Shown: one piece after another, positions 33,274-43,537 of the stretch | How the letters are laid out: the number at the start of each line of letters is the position of its first letter | Position numbering within the stretch: position 1 is the first letter of the stretch | Assembly (NCBI GenBank): GCA_016650445.1 | Contig: JAENVS010000049.1 | Span: 1 to 60,883 of the forward strand | Reading direction: 5' to 3' | Source: Frankiaceae bacterium | GTDB lineage: Bacteria > Actinomycetota > Actinomycetes > Mycobacteriales > SCTD01 | DNA: 60,883 nt | The notes under the pieces: model-generated | The model's input: the letters and a program-made list of their open reading frames with translations, nothing else | Told to the model about the DNA's origin: nothing | The model's database searches: none | Translations under genes and position numbers: made by a program

Positions 33274-33423
33274 GACATCTCCCGTAGAACAGGTGTTCGG
33301 ACGGCGAGCGTACGGCGGGGGGTGCGCCGGTCCGGGGAGGCGCGCCAGGACCGGGCGCGTCGGTGGGCCACTGTCGGGCCGCTGTCAGTGGGCGAAGGCC
33401 GGTCAGGCAGGATATGTAGGCAC

Positions 33424-33801
33424 ATGGAGCTTGCTGCCCGCCTCTCGCTGCGCGGGGACCTACGGTCGCCCATGGAAGCCCGCCGTTTCGTGGCCCGGAC
33501 CCTCACGCCGCTGCTCGGGCGCGAGGACGTCGAGACGGCGATGCTGGTCGCGAACGAGCTCGTCACCAACGCGGCGTTGCACGCCGGCACCGAGTGCGAG
33601 CTGGTTCTCGAGGGTCACCCGGGCGGTCTGACGATCCGGGTGTCCGACTTCGACCGGCAGGCCGTGACGGGCAGAGCCTTCGGCGGCGAGGTCTCTGCAG
33701 GTCGGGGGCTGCGGCTGCTCGAGGTGCTGGGCCGGCGGTGGGGCGTAGAGCCCGACGAGCACGGCAAGACCGTCTGGTGCGACCTGCGCGTCCGCGGCTG
33801 A
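33424..33801 (+). CDS. Small HATPase, RsbW/SpoIIAB-like ATP-binding protein
   Basis: The ATG at 33424 gives 125 residues. The GHKL ATPase N box (MLVANELVTNAALHA) and G1/G2-like boxes (TIRVSDFDRQ and SAGRGLRLLEVLGRRWG) match the small stand-alone HATPase_c_2 proteins of actinobacteria, which often act as anti-sigma factor kinases or regulators. No partner anti-anti-sigma or sigma gene is adjacent, so it is an orphan here. It is the only plus-strand gene inside a long minus-strand string. Confidence 0.88.
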   Translation: MELAARLSLRGDLRSPMEARRFVARTLTPLLGREDVETAMLVANELVTNAALHAGTECELVLEGHPGGLTIRVSDFDRQAVTGRAFGGEVSAGRGLRLLEVLGRRWGVEPDEHGKTVWCDLRVRG

Positions 33802-33848
33802 CCGCGCCGGCCGGGCGAGCCGACTGCTGGCGACCAGCTTGGAGGGGG

Positions 33849-34601
33849 TCAGCCGACGCGCTCGAGGACCTCGTCGCTGATGTCGAAGTTGGCCCACACG
33901 TTCTGCACGTCGTCGAGGTCCTCGAGGGCGTCGACGAGCTTGAGCACCTTCACGGCGACGTCGTCGTCGAGCGGCACGGAAACCGTGGGCATCCAAGCGA
34001 TGTCGGCCGAGTCGACGGTGAGACCGGCGTCGGTGCAGGCAAGGCGAACAGCGTGCGTGTCGGTCGCGTCGCACACGACCTCGAACGCCTCGCCGAGGTC
34101 GTTGACCTCCTCGGCACCCGCCTCCAGCACGGCCGTCAGGACGTCGTCCTCCGACAGCCCGTCGGTCTTCGTGACCAGCACGACGCCCTTGCGGTTGAAC
34201 AGGTAGGACACCGAGCCCGGGTCGGCCGGGTTGCCGCCGTTGCGGGTGATCGCGGTACGGACCTCGGCGTTGGCCCGGTTGCGGTTGTCGGTCAGGCACT
34301 CGACGAGCACGGCAACGCCACCCTGCGCGTAGGCCTCGTACATGATCTCCTCGTACGCCGCCGCATCGCCCAGCTCGCCGCTGCCCCGCTTGACGGCACG
34401 GTCGATGTTGTCGTTGGGGACCGAGACCCGCTTCGCGCTCTGGATCGCATCGGCCAGCGTGGGATTGCCCGACGGGTCGCCGCCGCCCGTGCGCGCCGCG
34501 ACCTCGATCGTCTTGATCATCTTGGCGAAGAGCTTGCCGCGCTTGGCGTCGACGACCGCCTTCTTGTGCTTGGTCGTCGCCCACTTGGAGTGGCCGCTCA
34601 C
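33849..34601 (-). CDS. yebC: YebC/PmpR-family protein
   Basis: The 250-residue protein starts [15 protein letters not shown], the YebC/TACO1 signature, and has all three domains. The family was annotated as transcriptional regulators, and newer work links it to translation of difficult proline-containing sequences. A GTG start overlaps the pdxT stop (GTGA). The pdxS-pdxT-yebC-ruvC order is conserved in actinobacteria. Confidence 0.97.
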   Translation of the reverse strand: MSGHSKWATTKHKKAVVDAKRGKLFAKMIKTIEVAARTGGGDPSGNPTLADAIQSAKRVSVPNDNIDRAVKRGSGELGDAAAYEEIMYEAYAQGGVAVLVECLTDNRNRANAEVRTAITRNGGNPADPGSVSYLFNRKGVVLVTKTDGLSEDDVLTAVLEAGAEEVNDLGEAFEVVCDATDTHAVRLACTDAGLTVDSADIAWMPTVSVPLDDDVAVKVLKLVDALEDLDDVQNVWANFDISDEVLERVG

Positions 34602-35199
34602 GATTGGTTCTCCTTCACCATCTGCACGAACAACCCGTGGACGCGGCTGTCGCCGGTGAGCTCCGGGTGGAACGACGTGGCCAGCAGCGGCCCGTGCCGA
34701 ACGGCCACGACCTTACCTGTGGCGGCTCCAGCCGCGACCGTCGCGAGCACCTCCACACCGGGCCCGGTGCGTTCCACCCAGGGCGCCCGGATGAAGACCG
34801 CGTGCACCTCGCCGATCCCGACCATCGGCAGGTCGGTCTCGAAGGAGTCGACCTGCCGGCCGAAGGCGTTGCGACGGACGGCGATGTCGAGCCCGCCGAC
34901 CGTCGGCTGGTCCGGGCGCCCGTCGATGACCTCGTCGGCGAGCAGGATCATCCCGGCGCAGGACCCGTACACGGGCAGCCCTGTCTTGACCGCCGCCCGC
35001 AGTGGCTCGAGCAGCTCGAACAGCTCCAGCAGCTTGCCGATCGTCGTCGACTCACCGCCGGGGAGGACGAGCCCGTCGATGCCCGCGAGCTCCTCCGGGC
35101 GGCGTACGTCGACCGGCTCCGCGCCGACCTCGGTCAAGGCCCGCCGGTGCTCACGGACGTCACCCTGCAGAGCGAGTACGCCGATGCGGGGTGCTGCGC

Positions 35200-35203
<4 letters not shown>
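34598..35203 (-). CDS. pdxT: Pyridoxal 5'-phosphate synthase glutaminase subunit PdxT
   Basis: The GTG at 35203 overlaps the pdxS stop (GTGA) and gives 201 residues. The class I glutaminase triad is visible: Cys in GSCAGMI, His and Glu in [14 protein letters not shown] is the oxyanion region. PdxT makes ammonia from glutamine and feeds it to PdxS. Confidence 0.97.
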
Positions 35204-36099
<896 letters not shown>

Positions 36100-36157
36100 G
36101 GGACTACCTCGCGATCGGGGTTCGGCAGGTTTCCATCGTAGGTCAGCCCAGCCTCGG

Positions 36158-37186
36158 TCAGCCCAGCGTCAGCGAGCTCGTCGTCGGCAGCAGCAGGACC
36201 CACGTCGGGCCGGGACGCAGCGGGATGTCGCTGCCGAGCGCGTCGACGAAGCGCGTGCCGTCCGACGCCGTGCGTCGCTGCCACGTCCCGGTGAGGGCGA
36301 CGCCGTCACGCAGAACGGTCACCGGTCCCGTCCCGGTGGTCACGGTGTAGGGCGTGCGGTTGCCCAGCACGTCGACGTAGCGGCTCATCCTGATCGGAAC
36401 CCGCTGGATGATGACGTTGGCGGGCGCGACATCGCGCATCTCGTGCGCGTTCTGGAAGACCGCCCACCGACCGGTCTCGGGGACGTACTGCGTGCGCACG
36501 GTCACGAACGCCGAGAAGACGGCCTTCGCGACGCCGACGGCGGGGCCACCCCCCACCGGCAGCGGGCCGAACCGCAGGCCGACGTCATGGGCTGGCGCAC
36601 CCGGTCGAGAGCTGGCAAGCGCCGCGGGGCTGGTGAAGAAGTTCCTGGCGTCGGCTCGCCGCTCCCCCAGCCGGTAGTCCTGCGGAATGACGTCGTACGA
36701 CGCGTCGAGCAGGTAGCCCTTGCGCACTGCGGCGTGGAACGTCGCCTTGACACCGGTGTTGCCACCCGAGAAGGCGACCGGGACGCCGCCGTACTGCCGT
36801 AGCAGCTCGATGTCGCTCTCACGCACGCTCCGCACCGGTCCGACTTCTCCGGACGGCGCCGTCGTGAACACAGCGGCGAAGCGGGTCTCGCCGGCCTCGA
36901 CGATCTCCTCGTAGACGATCGCGGCCCGGCCGAGGCCGCGCTGGTACTGCCGCGAGAGCCCGGCGTTGTCGACCTTGACGACGACGACCGAGCCCGTGGG
37001 CCGCGGCGCCTCGCCGGTCAGCGGGTCGACATCGAGCAGCGTCGGGGACGGGGACGGTGACGGCGCGGGCGAGGGCGCTATCGACGCAGCCGACGCAACG
37101 GCCTTGCCCTGGGCCGGCGAGCCGCCGCCGCAAGAGGCGGACAGCACGCCCAGGGCGCAGAGGGCGAGCAGCACGCGCTTGGTCAC
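36158..37186 (-). CDS. DUF3048 lipoprotein (YerB-like)
   Basis: The 342-residue protein has a signal peptide ending in the lipobox LSASC (Cys about residue 19), a Ser/Pro spacer, then the DUF3048 fold with [37 protein letters not shown] and [16 protein letters not shown]. Members are membrane-attached outer-surface proteins of unknown function, found widely in Gram-positive bacteria. Confidence 0.92.
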   Translation of the reverse strand: MTKRVLLALCALGVLSASCGGGSPAQGKAVASAASIAPSPAPSPSPSPTLLDVDPLTGEAPRPTGSVVVVKVDNAGLSRQYQRGLGRAAIVYEEIVEAGETRFAAVFTTAPSGEVGPVRSVRESDIELLRQYGGVPVAFSGGNTGVKATFHAAVRKGYLLDASYDVIPQDYRLGERRADARNFFTSPAALASSRPGAPAHDVGLRFGPLPVGGGPAVGVAKAVFSAFVTVRTQYVPETGRWAVFQNAHEMRDVAPANVIIQRVPIRMSRYVDVLGNRTPYTVTTGTGPVTVLRDGVALTGTWQRRTASDGTRFVDALGSDIPLRPGPTWVLLLPTTSSLTLG

Positions 37187-37227
37187 GTGGCCACGCTAAG
37201 GGGCGTGGGCTTCGGCGGGCCGCTTCT

Positions 37228-37719
37228 TCAGCCCGCCAGCGTCGTGTCGTCGATCTCGAAGTACGTCGGCATCGCGCGGTGACCCGCGAGCCGCAGCAAA
37301 CGAGGGATGCGTCGCCATCGCACCGTTCTGGTGTCCTTCACCGCCGCGTTGTGGAACGACCGGGCCAGCGCGACCCGGCTGGCGGCCGACCGCAGCTCGT
37401 CGAGCGGTGCACCGGGCGAGAGAAGAGGTACGGCGGCGCGCAGCGCGCGGCTCAGGTCGTTCTCGACCGTCTCGCGGTCCTGCTCCCCCGCATCGACCGC
37501 GACATGGGCCGCCTCGTCCAGGCGCGCGGCTGCGGCGGGATCGCGCAGCACGTAAGGCACGAGCGCCCGGGCGGCAGCAGCGCGGCGGACCAGCTGGGCA
37601 TCGAGCGCAGCCCACGCGGCGTCGACGCGGGCATGCAGGCGGTCGAGCCGACCCGCTGTCCAGGTGACGTAGGCACCGAGCAGGACCAGTGCGGCCAGCG
37701 TCCAGACGAGTGCGGTCAT
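37228..37719 (-). CDS. LemA-like membrane protein
   Basis: The 163-residue protein has an N-terminal membrane helix (about 4-22) and a long helical hairpin (RLDRLHARVDAAWAALDAQL) like LemA proteins. It ends FEIDDTTLAG. Its ATG overlaps the pimA stop (ATGA), so it is translated from the pgsA-patA-pimA message. In related genomes a Nudix gene often lies here too; none is seen. Function unknown. Confidence 0.75.
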   Translation of the reverse strand: MTALVWTLAALVLLGAYVTWTAGRLDRLHARVDAAWAALDAQLVRRAAAARALVPYVLRDPAAAARLDEAAHVAVDAGEQDRETVENDLSRALRAAVPLLSPGAPLDELRSAASRVALARSFHNAAVKDTRTVRWRRIPRLLRLAGHRAMPTYFEIDDTTLAG

Positions 37720-38945
37720 GACGGCGTGCGGCTGAACCAGCGGCGCAGCGCAGCACTGAGCCGGCTGGGGTCGTCGTCGGCGTCGTCGGCGAGGGCGGCG
37801 GCGAACGCGTCGACGTCGTGGTCGACGTCGACCTCGCTGGCCATGGCCGCCACCGTCTCGTAGACCTCGACGATCCGCGCGGTCACCGTCGACCAGTCGT
37901 ACTGCTGCACCGTCTCCCGGCCGACCCGAGCCAGGGTCGCGCGGCGCTCCGGATCGCCCAGCAGCGCCGCAAGTGCGATCGCGAGAGCAGCGGGGTCGGC
38001 GACGGGCACGAGCACCCCCGCCCGGCCGTCCTCCAGGACCCGCCGGAACGCCTCGAGGTCGCTCGCGACGACCGGCGTACCGGTCGCCATCGACTCGATG
38101 AGCACGATCCCGAACGACTCGCCGTGCGTGTTGGGGGCGCAGTAGACGTCACCGCTGGCGTAGACGCGCGCCTTGTCGTCGTCACTCACCAGACCGAGCA
38201 GCTCGACGTGCCCGCGCAACGACGCGGGAATGCTCTCGCGCACGTCGTCGACGTCACCGGGACCTGCGACGAGCAGCCGTACGTCGGGCACGAGCTCGAC
38301 GAGCTCCGGCAGGGCCTCGAGGAGCACAGCCAGTCCCTTGCGCGGCTCGTCGATGCGACCGAGGAACGCGACCGTCGGCGCCGCCGGCCGGTCCGGCAGC
38401 GGCGTGGCGCCGTCGAAGCGGCGTACTGCCACGCCGTTCGGGATCAGCACCGCGTCACCACCGAGGTGCTCGACGACGACCCGGCGCGCTGCCGGCGACA
38501 CCGCGATCCGGCCGGTGATCTTCTCGAGGCCGGGCTGCAGCGCGGACCCGAAGACCTGCAGGGCGCGGGACCGCGCCGTCGCTGTGTGGAAGGTCGCCAC
38601 CATCGGACCGCTCGCCGCGAAGCAGGCGAGCATCGACAGGCTCGGCACGGTCGGCTCGTGGATGTGCAGTACGTCGAAGTGGCCCTCCCGCAGCCACCGC
38701 CGCGTCCGGGTCAGGGACAGCGGCCCGAAGGCCAGCCGGGCCACCGATCCGTTGTAGGGCACGGGAATCGCCCGGCCGGCGGCGACGACGTACGACGGCA
38801 GGTCTGCCTCATCGGGCTCGTCGACCGGCGTGAGGACCGACACCTCGTGACCCAGCGAGAGAAGGCTCTCGGCCAGGTCGCGCACGTGCGCCTGCACACC
38901 ACCGGGGACGTCCCAGGTGTACGGGCACACGATCCCCACCCTCAT
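37716..38945 (-). CDS. pimA: Phosphatidylinositol alpha-mannosyltransferase PimA
   Basis: The 409-residue GT-B enzyme has the GT4 start RVGIVCPYTWDVPGGVQAHV, a donor-site region (FLGRIDEPRKGLAVLLEAL) and the E-x7-E motif in GESFGIVLIESMATGTPVVA. PimA adds the first mannose from GDP-mannose to phosphatidylinositol on the inner membrane face. Identity as PimA rests mainly on the position after patA and pgsA; a general GT4 enzyme is the alternative. It carries a short acidic C-terminal tail. Confidence 0.93.
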   Translation of the reverse strand: MRVGIVCPYTWDVPGGVQAHVRDLAESLLSLGHEVSVLTPVDEPDEADLPSYVVAAGRAIPVPYNGSVARLAFGPLSLTRTRRWLREGHFDVLHIHEPTVPSLSMLACFAASGPMVATFHTATARSRALQVFGSALQPGLEKITGRIAVSPAARRVVVEHLGGDAVLIPNGVAVRRFDGATPLPDRPAAPTVAFLGRIDEPRKGLAVLLEALPELVELVPDVRLLVAGPGDVDDVRESIPASLRGHVELLGLVSDDDKARVYASGDVYCAPNTHGESFGIVLIESMATGTPVVASDLEAFRRVLEDGRAGVLVPVADPAALAIALAALLGDPERRATLARVGRETVQQYDWSTVTARIVEVYETVAAMASEVDVDHDVDAFAAALADDADDDPSRLSAALRRWFSRTPS

Positions 38946-39847
38946 CGGCGCGGGTCGTGCGGGTCGAGGTCGTCGAGCCAGAGCCGCTGCAGCATGTGCC
39001 AGTCAGCCGGGTGCGCGCGGATGCCGTCGGCGAAGCGGTCGGCCAGCACCTGCGTCATGGTCGATACGTCCGTCGCGGGCACCTCGTCGTGGAAGGTCAC
39101 CTGCCAGCCGTCCGGCCGGAACGCCAGGTGCACGGGGATGAGCGCGGCGCCGGTCTTCAGCGCCAGCGACGCCGGCCCCGCGGGCATGCGCGCGGTCGCG
39201 CCGAAGAAGTCGACGTCGATGCCACGCGGCGTCAGGTCGCGGTCGGCCATCAGGCACACCGTCCGGCCGGCGGCCAGTCTCTCCACCAGGACGTCGTACG
39301 GCGGGCGGTCCCCACCGGTCAGCGGGAGCACCTCCATGCCGAGGGAGGCGCGGAACTCGAGGAAGCGGTCGTAGAGCGACTCCGGCTTCAGCCGCTCGGC
39401 CACCGTCGTGAAGGGCACACCCGTCGCGGCGAACCACGCACCCGCGTGGTCCCAGTTGCCGCTGTGCGGCAGGGCGAACACGACACCGCGCCGGGAAGCC
39501 ACTGCCGCGCGGGCGATGTCCTCACCCACGGAGTGCATCCCGCCGACGACGTCCTCGGTGGGCATCACCGGCAGCCGGAAGACCTCGCGCCAGTAGCGGG
39601 CGTACGACCGAAGGGCGGCGCGGGTCAGCGCATCCAGGTCGGCGTCCGGTGCGACCCGCGCCAGGTTGCTGCGCAGTCGTGCAACGCCCTTGCCACCTCG
39701 CCTTGCGGCCAGGTCCGCGCCCGCGTCAAACAGGCGCCGGGCCGTGCTCTCCGGCAACGCGCGCACGATCGCCCATCCGGCGGCGTACGACGCGTCGGTG
39801 ACCTGGCCGGTCAGCAGGCCCGCGATGCGGCCGGCGGACGTCGGCAC
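38942..39847 (-). CDS. patA: Phosphatidylinositol mannoside acyltransferase PatA
   Basis: The 301-residue protein is a lysophospholipid acyltransferase (HtrB/LpxL type) with the H-x4-D motif in ALPHSGNWDHAG and the downstream Glu-containing region. PatA moves a palmitoyl group onto the mannose of PIM. The GTG lies directly after the pgsA stop codon, and its own stop overlaps the pimA start as ATGA. Confidence 0.94.
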   Translation of the reverse strand: MPTSAGRIAGLLTGQVTDASYAAGWAIVRALPESTARRLFDAGADLAARRGGKGVARLRSNLARVAPDADLDALTRAALRSYARYWREVFRLPVMPTEDVVGGMHSVGEDIARAAVASRRGVVFALPHSGNWDHAGAWFAATGVPFTTVAERLKPESLYDRFLEFRASLGMEVLPLTGGDRPPYDVLVERLAAGRTVCLMADRDLTPRGIDVDFFGATARMPAGPASLALKTGAALIPVHLAFRPDGWQVTFHDEVPATDVSTMTQVLADRFADGIRAHPADWHMLQRLWLDDLDPHDPRR

Positions 39848-40453
39848 CTAGCTCGCCGGTGCGGCGGCTTGGCGGTGGACCTCGACGAGCCGCTGCCCCA
39901 CCGTGACCGCAGACGCGACGGCGAGGACCCACAGCAGGATCGGCAGCGCGATGTCGAGGCCCATGCCGGCGAAACCCACACCGGCGAGCACGAGGATCAA
40001 CCGCTCGGCCCGTTCCGCGATGCCGACGTTGCAGGTCATGCCGAGCCCTTCGGCGCGAGCCTTGGCATACGACGTCACGACCCCAGCGACGAGGCAGAAC
40101 AGCGAGACCGCGACCAGCACCGAGTCGTCGCCGCGGCCGGCGTACCAGATCACGAGAGCCGAGAAGATGGCCGCGTCCGCGATCCGGTCGAGGGTGGAGT
40201 CGAGGAAGGCGCCCCAGTTCCCCGCCGGACCGCGAAGCCGCGCCATCGTCCCGTCGAGCGCGTCGGTGAGGACGAAGAAGGTCACCACGAACGCGCCGAC
40301 GAGGAAGTGCCCGCGGGCGATCAGGCCAAGGGATCCGGCGACCGCACCAACCACGCCGGTCACGGTGACCATGTCGGGCGTGACGCCGGCGCGGAGCAGG
40401 CTCGCGGCCAGCGGTCCGACGACCCGGCTCACCGCCGGGCGCAGGTTGAGCAT
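39848..40453 (-). CDS. pgsA: CDP-alcohol phosphatidyltransferase, phosphatidylinositol phosphate synthase type
   Basis: The ATG at 40453 gives 201 residues with about six membrane helices. The CDP-alcohol motif is complete: DALDGTMAR, Gly at 81, then FLDSTLDR with both Asp. In actinobacteria this neighbour of patA/pimA joins CDP-diacylglycerol to inositol 1-phosphate. Upstream in-frame codons to 41623 are open but lie antisense to the EF-G-like gene and are rejected. Confidence 0.94.
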   Translation of the reverse strand: MLNLRPAVSRVVGPLAASLLRAGVTPDMVTVTGVVGAVAGSLGLIARGHFLVGAFVVTFFVLTDALDGTMARLRGPAGNWGAFLDSTLDRIADAAIFSALVIWYAGRGDDSVLVAVSLFCLVAGVVTSYAKARAEGLGMTCNVGIAERAERLILVLAGVGFAGMGLDIALPILLWVLAVASAVTVGQRLVEVHRQAAAPAS

Positions 40454-40567
40454 CGATGTCCGTCCGCTCGGGAAGAGGTCCGCGCAGAACGATAGTGGCC
40501 GGTTCCTCTTGTGGCCGGTGCACCGGCGGGTGGAAGGTGCAGTCACGACACGGGAGAGTGGGTAGTC

Positions 40568-42700
40568 ATGAAGAAGGAGGCGAATCGGGACGCCGGCAGG
40601 GCACCTGAGCCGCGCACCGCCGAGAGGGTGCGCAACGTGGTCCTCGTGGGGCACGCGGGCGCCGGCAAGACGACGCTCGTCGAGGCGCTGCTCGCCAGGA
40701 CCGGCACGATCCCCCGCGCGGGTCGGGTCGAGGACGGGACGACCGTCTGCGACAGCGACGAGGTGGAGGTCCGTCAGCAGCGCTCGGTCGCGCTGGCCCT
40801 CGCACCACTCGAGTACGACGGGATCAAGGTCAACCTGCTGGACACCCCCGGGTACGCCGACTTCGTCGGGGAGCTCCGGGCGGGACTGAGGGCGGCAGAT
40901 GCCGCCCTCTTCGTCGTCTCGGCCGTCGACGGCGTCGACGCACTGACCTCTGCGCTGTGGGAGGAGTGCGCGGCCGTCGGGATGCCACGAGCGGTCGTCA
41001 TCAGCCAGCTCGACCGAGCTCGCGCCGACTTCGACGAGGCCGTCGCCATCTGCCAGCGCGTCTTCGGCGACGGGGTGCAGCCCCTCTACCTGCCGATGCA
41101 CGCCGACGACGAGTCGGTGGCGGGGCTGATCGGGCTGCTGTCGCGGCGGGTGTACGACTGGTCGTCGGGCGAGCGCGTCGAGCGCGACCCCGACCCTGAG
41201 CACCTGCCGCTCATCGAGAGCACGCGTTCCGCGCTGATCGAGGGGATCATCGCGGAGAGCGAGGACGAGACCCTCATGGACCGCTACCTCGCGGGCGAGG
41301 ACATCGACCTGAAGGTGCTCGTCGAGGACCTGGAGACCGCGGTCGCGCGCGGCACCTTCTACCCCGTGCTGGCTGCCGCACCGCTGACGATGCTCGGCAC
41401 CGACGAGCTGCTCGAGGTGCTGACCTCGGCGTTCCCGACCCCGCTCGAGCACCCCTGCCCGCCGGTGACCAAGCCGGACGGCTCGCCGGCCGCGCCGGTC
41501 GAGTGCGATCCCGACGGTCCCCTCGTTGCGGAGGTCGTGAAGACGACGACCGACCCCTACCTCGGCCGGGTGTCGCTGGTGCGCGTCTTCTCCGGCACGT
41601 TGCGTCCCGACCTCGCCGTGCACGTCTCAGGCCACGGGATGGCCGAGCGCGGTCATCCCGACCATGACGTCGATGAGCGCGTCGGCGCCCTCGCGGTGCC
41701 GCTGGGCGCAAGCCTGCGGCACGTGTCGCACTGCCCGGCCGGCGACATGTGCACCGTGGCCCGGCTGGCCTCCGCCGAGACGGGTGACACCCTGTCGTCC
41801 AAGGACGACCCGCTGCTCGTGCATGCCTGGGACCTGCCCGAGCCGCAGCTGCCGATCGCCGTCGAGGCCGCGTCGCGGGCCGACGAGGACAAGCTCGGCA
41901 CCGCACTGGCCCGGCTCGTTGCCGAGGACCCCACGGTCCGGCTGGAGCGCAACGCCGAGACCGGGCAGGTGCTGCTGTGGTGCGTCGGTGAGGCGCACGC
42001 CGAGGTGCTGCTCGACCGGCTGCGCATCCGGCACGGGGTGGGCGTCACCACCCCCGACGTGCGCGTGGCCCTGCGCGAGACGCTGGCCAAGCCCATCACG
42101 ATCACGGGTCGGCACGTCAAGCAGTCCGGCGGGCACGGGCAGTACGCCGTCGCCGTCCTCGAGGTGGAGCCGCAGCCCGCCGGATCGGGCCTCACCTACG
42201 AGGTGAAGGTCGTCGGCGGCTCGGTCCCGAACCAGTTCCACGGCAGCGTCGAGAAGGGCGTCCGCACGCAGATGGAGCGCGGCCTGCACGCCGGGCGACC
42301 GCTCGTGGACCTGAAGGTCACGCTCGTCGACGGCAAGGCCCACTCGGTCGACTCCTCCGACGCCGCGTTCCAGACCGCCGGGGCACTGGGCTTGCGGGAG
42401 GCGGCCTCGGCGGCCGGGCTCGAGGTCCTGGAGCCGGTCGCGGAGATCGCGGTGACCGTGCCGGCCGGCTTCGTCGGGTCGGTGATGAGCGACCTGTCCG
42501 GCCGGCGGGCCCGCGTGACGGGGAGTGATCCGGACGTCGAGCACGAGGACCGGACCGTCGTGCGCGCCGAGGTGCCGGAGATCGAGCTGCTGCGCTACGC
42601 CACCGACCTGCGCTCGCTGTCGCACGGCACCGGCACGTACACGCGCCGCTACCTGCGCCACGAGCCGATGCCCTCGCATCTGGTGCCGGCCGCCGAGTAG
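40568..42700 (+). CDS. Elongation factor G-like GTPase (EF-G2 type)
   Basis: The ATG at 40568 behind GGGAGA gives 710 residues. EF-G domain order is kept: GTPase with P-loop GHAGAGKT (28-35), DTPGYADF (92-99), domains II, III, IV and V. The G4 motif, normally NKxD, is SQLD (146-149). Such second EF-G genes (FusA2-like) lie apart from the str operon in actinobacteria and their role is unclear. It diverges from pgsA. Confidence 0.93.
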   Translation: MKKEANRDAGRAPEPRTAERVRNVVLVGHAGAGKTTLVEALLARTGTIPRAGRVEDGTTVCDSDEVEVRQQRSVALALAPLEYDGIKVNLLDTPGYADFVGELRAGLRAADAALFVVSAVDGVDALTSALWEECAAVGMPRAVVISQLDRARADFDEAVAICQRVFGDGVQPLYLPMHADDESVAGLIGLLSRRVYDWSSGERVERDPDPEHLPLIESTRSALIEGIIAESEDETLMDRYLAGEDIDLKVLVEDLETAVARGTFYPVLAAAPLTMLGTDELLEVLTSAFPTPLEHPCPPVTKPDGSPAAPVECDPDGPLVAEVVKTTTDPYLGRVSLVRVFSGTLRPDLAVHVSGHGMAERGHPDHDVDERVGALAVPLGASLRHVSHCPAGDMCTVARLASAETGDTLSSKDDPLLVHAWDLPEPQLPIAVEAASRADEDKLGTALARLVAEDPTVRLERNAETGQVLLWCVGEAHAEVLLDRLRIRHGVGVTTPDVRVALRETLAKPITITGRHVKQSGGHGQYAVAVLEVEPQPAGSGLTYEVKVVGGSVPNQFHGSVEKGVRTQMERGLHAGRPLVDLKVTLVDGKAHSVDSSDAAFQTAGALGLREAASAAGLEVLEPVAEIAVTVPAGFVGSVMSDLSGRRARVTGSDPDVEHEDRTVVRAEVPEIELLRYATDLRSLSHGTGTYTRRYLRHEPMPSHLVPAAE

Positions 42701-42754
42701 CGCTGAAGTCGCGGCCCTCATCTGCCGATAACCCCCAGAAGGGGAGGTGTCCGC

Positions 42755-42988
42755 ATGGGTGGCAACAGCGTGCTGATCGTGCCTGCGACCGTGCCGAGCG
42801 CCATCGTGCGCCGGCTCCTGCACCGGGCACCCGAGAGCCCCGTCGTCCACACCGTCGACCCCTACCCGGTGCCGCCGGCCCGTGCCATCCGCGTCGTTCC
42901 CGACCTGCTCACGCCCGAGCAGGTGGCGCAGCTGCGCGAGGAGAACGACCTGCTCCGCCGCGAGCTCGCCCGCGTCCGCGCCTCCTAG
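42755..42988 (+). CDS. Small hypothetical protein with C-terminal coiled coil
   Basis: The 77-residue protein is well supported by AAGGGGAGG 8 bp before the ATG. It has a Val/Pro-rich start (SVLIVPATVPSAIVRRLLHR) and a charged C-terminal helix with heptad Leu spacing (VAQLREENDLLRRELARVR). No family recognised. It follows the EF-G-like gene by 54 bp and converges on the HIT gene. Confidence 0.72.
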   Translation: MGGNSVLIVPATVPSAIVRRLLHRAPESPVVHTVDPYPVPPARAIRVVPDLLTPEQVAQLREENDLLRRELARVRAS

Positions 42989-42997
42989 ACCGTCGGC

Positions 42998-43537
42998 CTA
43001 GACCTCGTTCCAGGCGCGCGCCAGCAGGTCGCGCGTGTCGGGCAGCAGCTGTGGCAAGACCTTGGTGTGCCCGACGACCGGCATGAAGTTGGTGTCGCCA
43101 CCCCACCGTGGCACGACGTGCTGGTGCAGGTGGGCGGCGATGCCGGCTCCCGCGATGGTCCCGAGGTTCATCCCGACGTTGAAGCCGTGGGCGCCCGAGG
43201 CATGACGCACCGCGCGGATCGCGCGCTGCGTCAGCTCCGCGATCTCGTGGGCCTCGTCGGTGGTCAGCTCCTCGTAGCCGCTCACGTGCCGGTACGGGAC
43301 GAGCATCAGGTGCCCGGAGTTGTACGGGAACAGGTTCAGCACGGCGTACGCCGACGTGCCCCGCGCGACGACCAGGCCGTCCTCGTCGGCCATCCCGGGG
43401 ATCACGCAGAACGGGCACTCGTCGCTGTGGGCCTCACCCTTGATGTAGGCCATCCGGTGCGGCGTGTAGAGCCGTTCGAACCGGTCACGAAGCCCCGCGC
43501 CGTACTGCTCCTCCTGCGTGGGCTCCTGATCAGACAC
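42998..43537 (-). CDS. HIT-domain nucleotide hydrolase or phosphorylase
   Basis: The 179-residue protein has a zinc-type Cys pair (CPFC) and the HIT triad [10 protein letters not shown], with the catalytic central His. Actinobacterial homologues next to thrS include Ap4A phosphorylase-type enzymes, so dinucleoside polyphosphate turnover is likely. The GTG start overlaps the last codons of thrS by 8 bp. Confidence 0.93.
   Translation of the reverse strand: MSDQEPTQEEQYGAGLRDRFERLYTPHRMAYIKGEAHSDECPFCVIPGMADEDGLVVARGTSAYAVLNLFPYNSGHLMLVPYRHVSGYEELTTDEAHEIAELTQRAIRAVRHASGAHGFNVGMNLGTIAGAGIAAHLHQHVVPRWGGDTNFMPVVGHTKVLPQLLPDTRDLLARAWNEV

Noticed and set aside
39848..41623. N-terminal extension of pgsA by about 390 residues
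   Set aside because: It is antisense to the EF-G-like gene and unlike any CDP-alcohol transferase; the ATG at 40453 gives a normal protein.
40568..42700. Ribosome-protection antibiotic resistance gene
   Set aside because: The protein is an actinobacterial EF-G2-like member in a conserved housekeeping context; no Tet(M)-specific feature can be seen.
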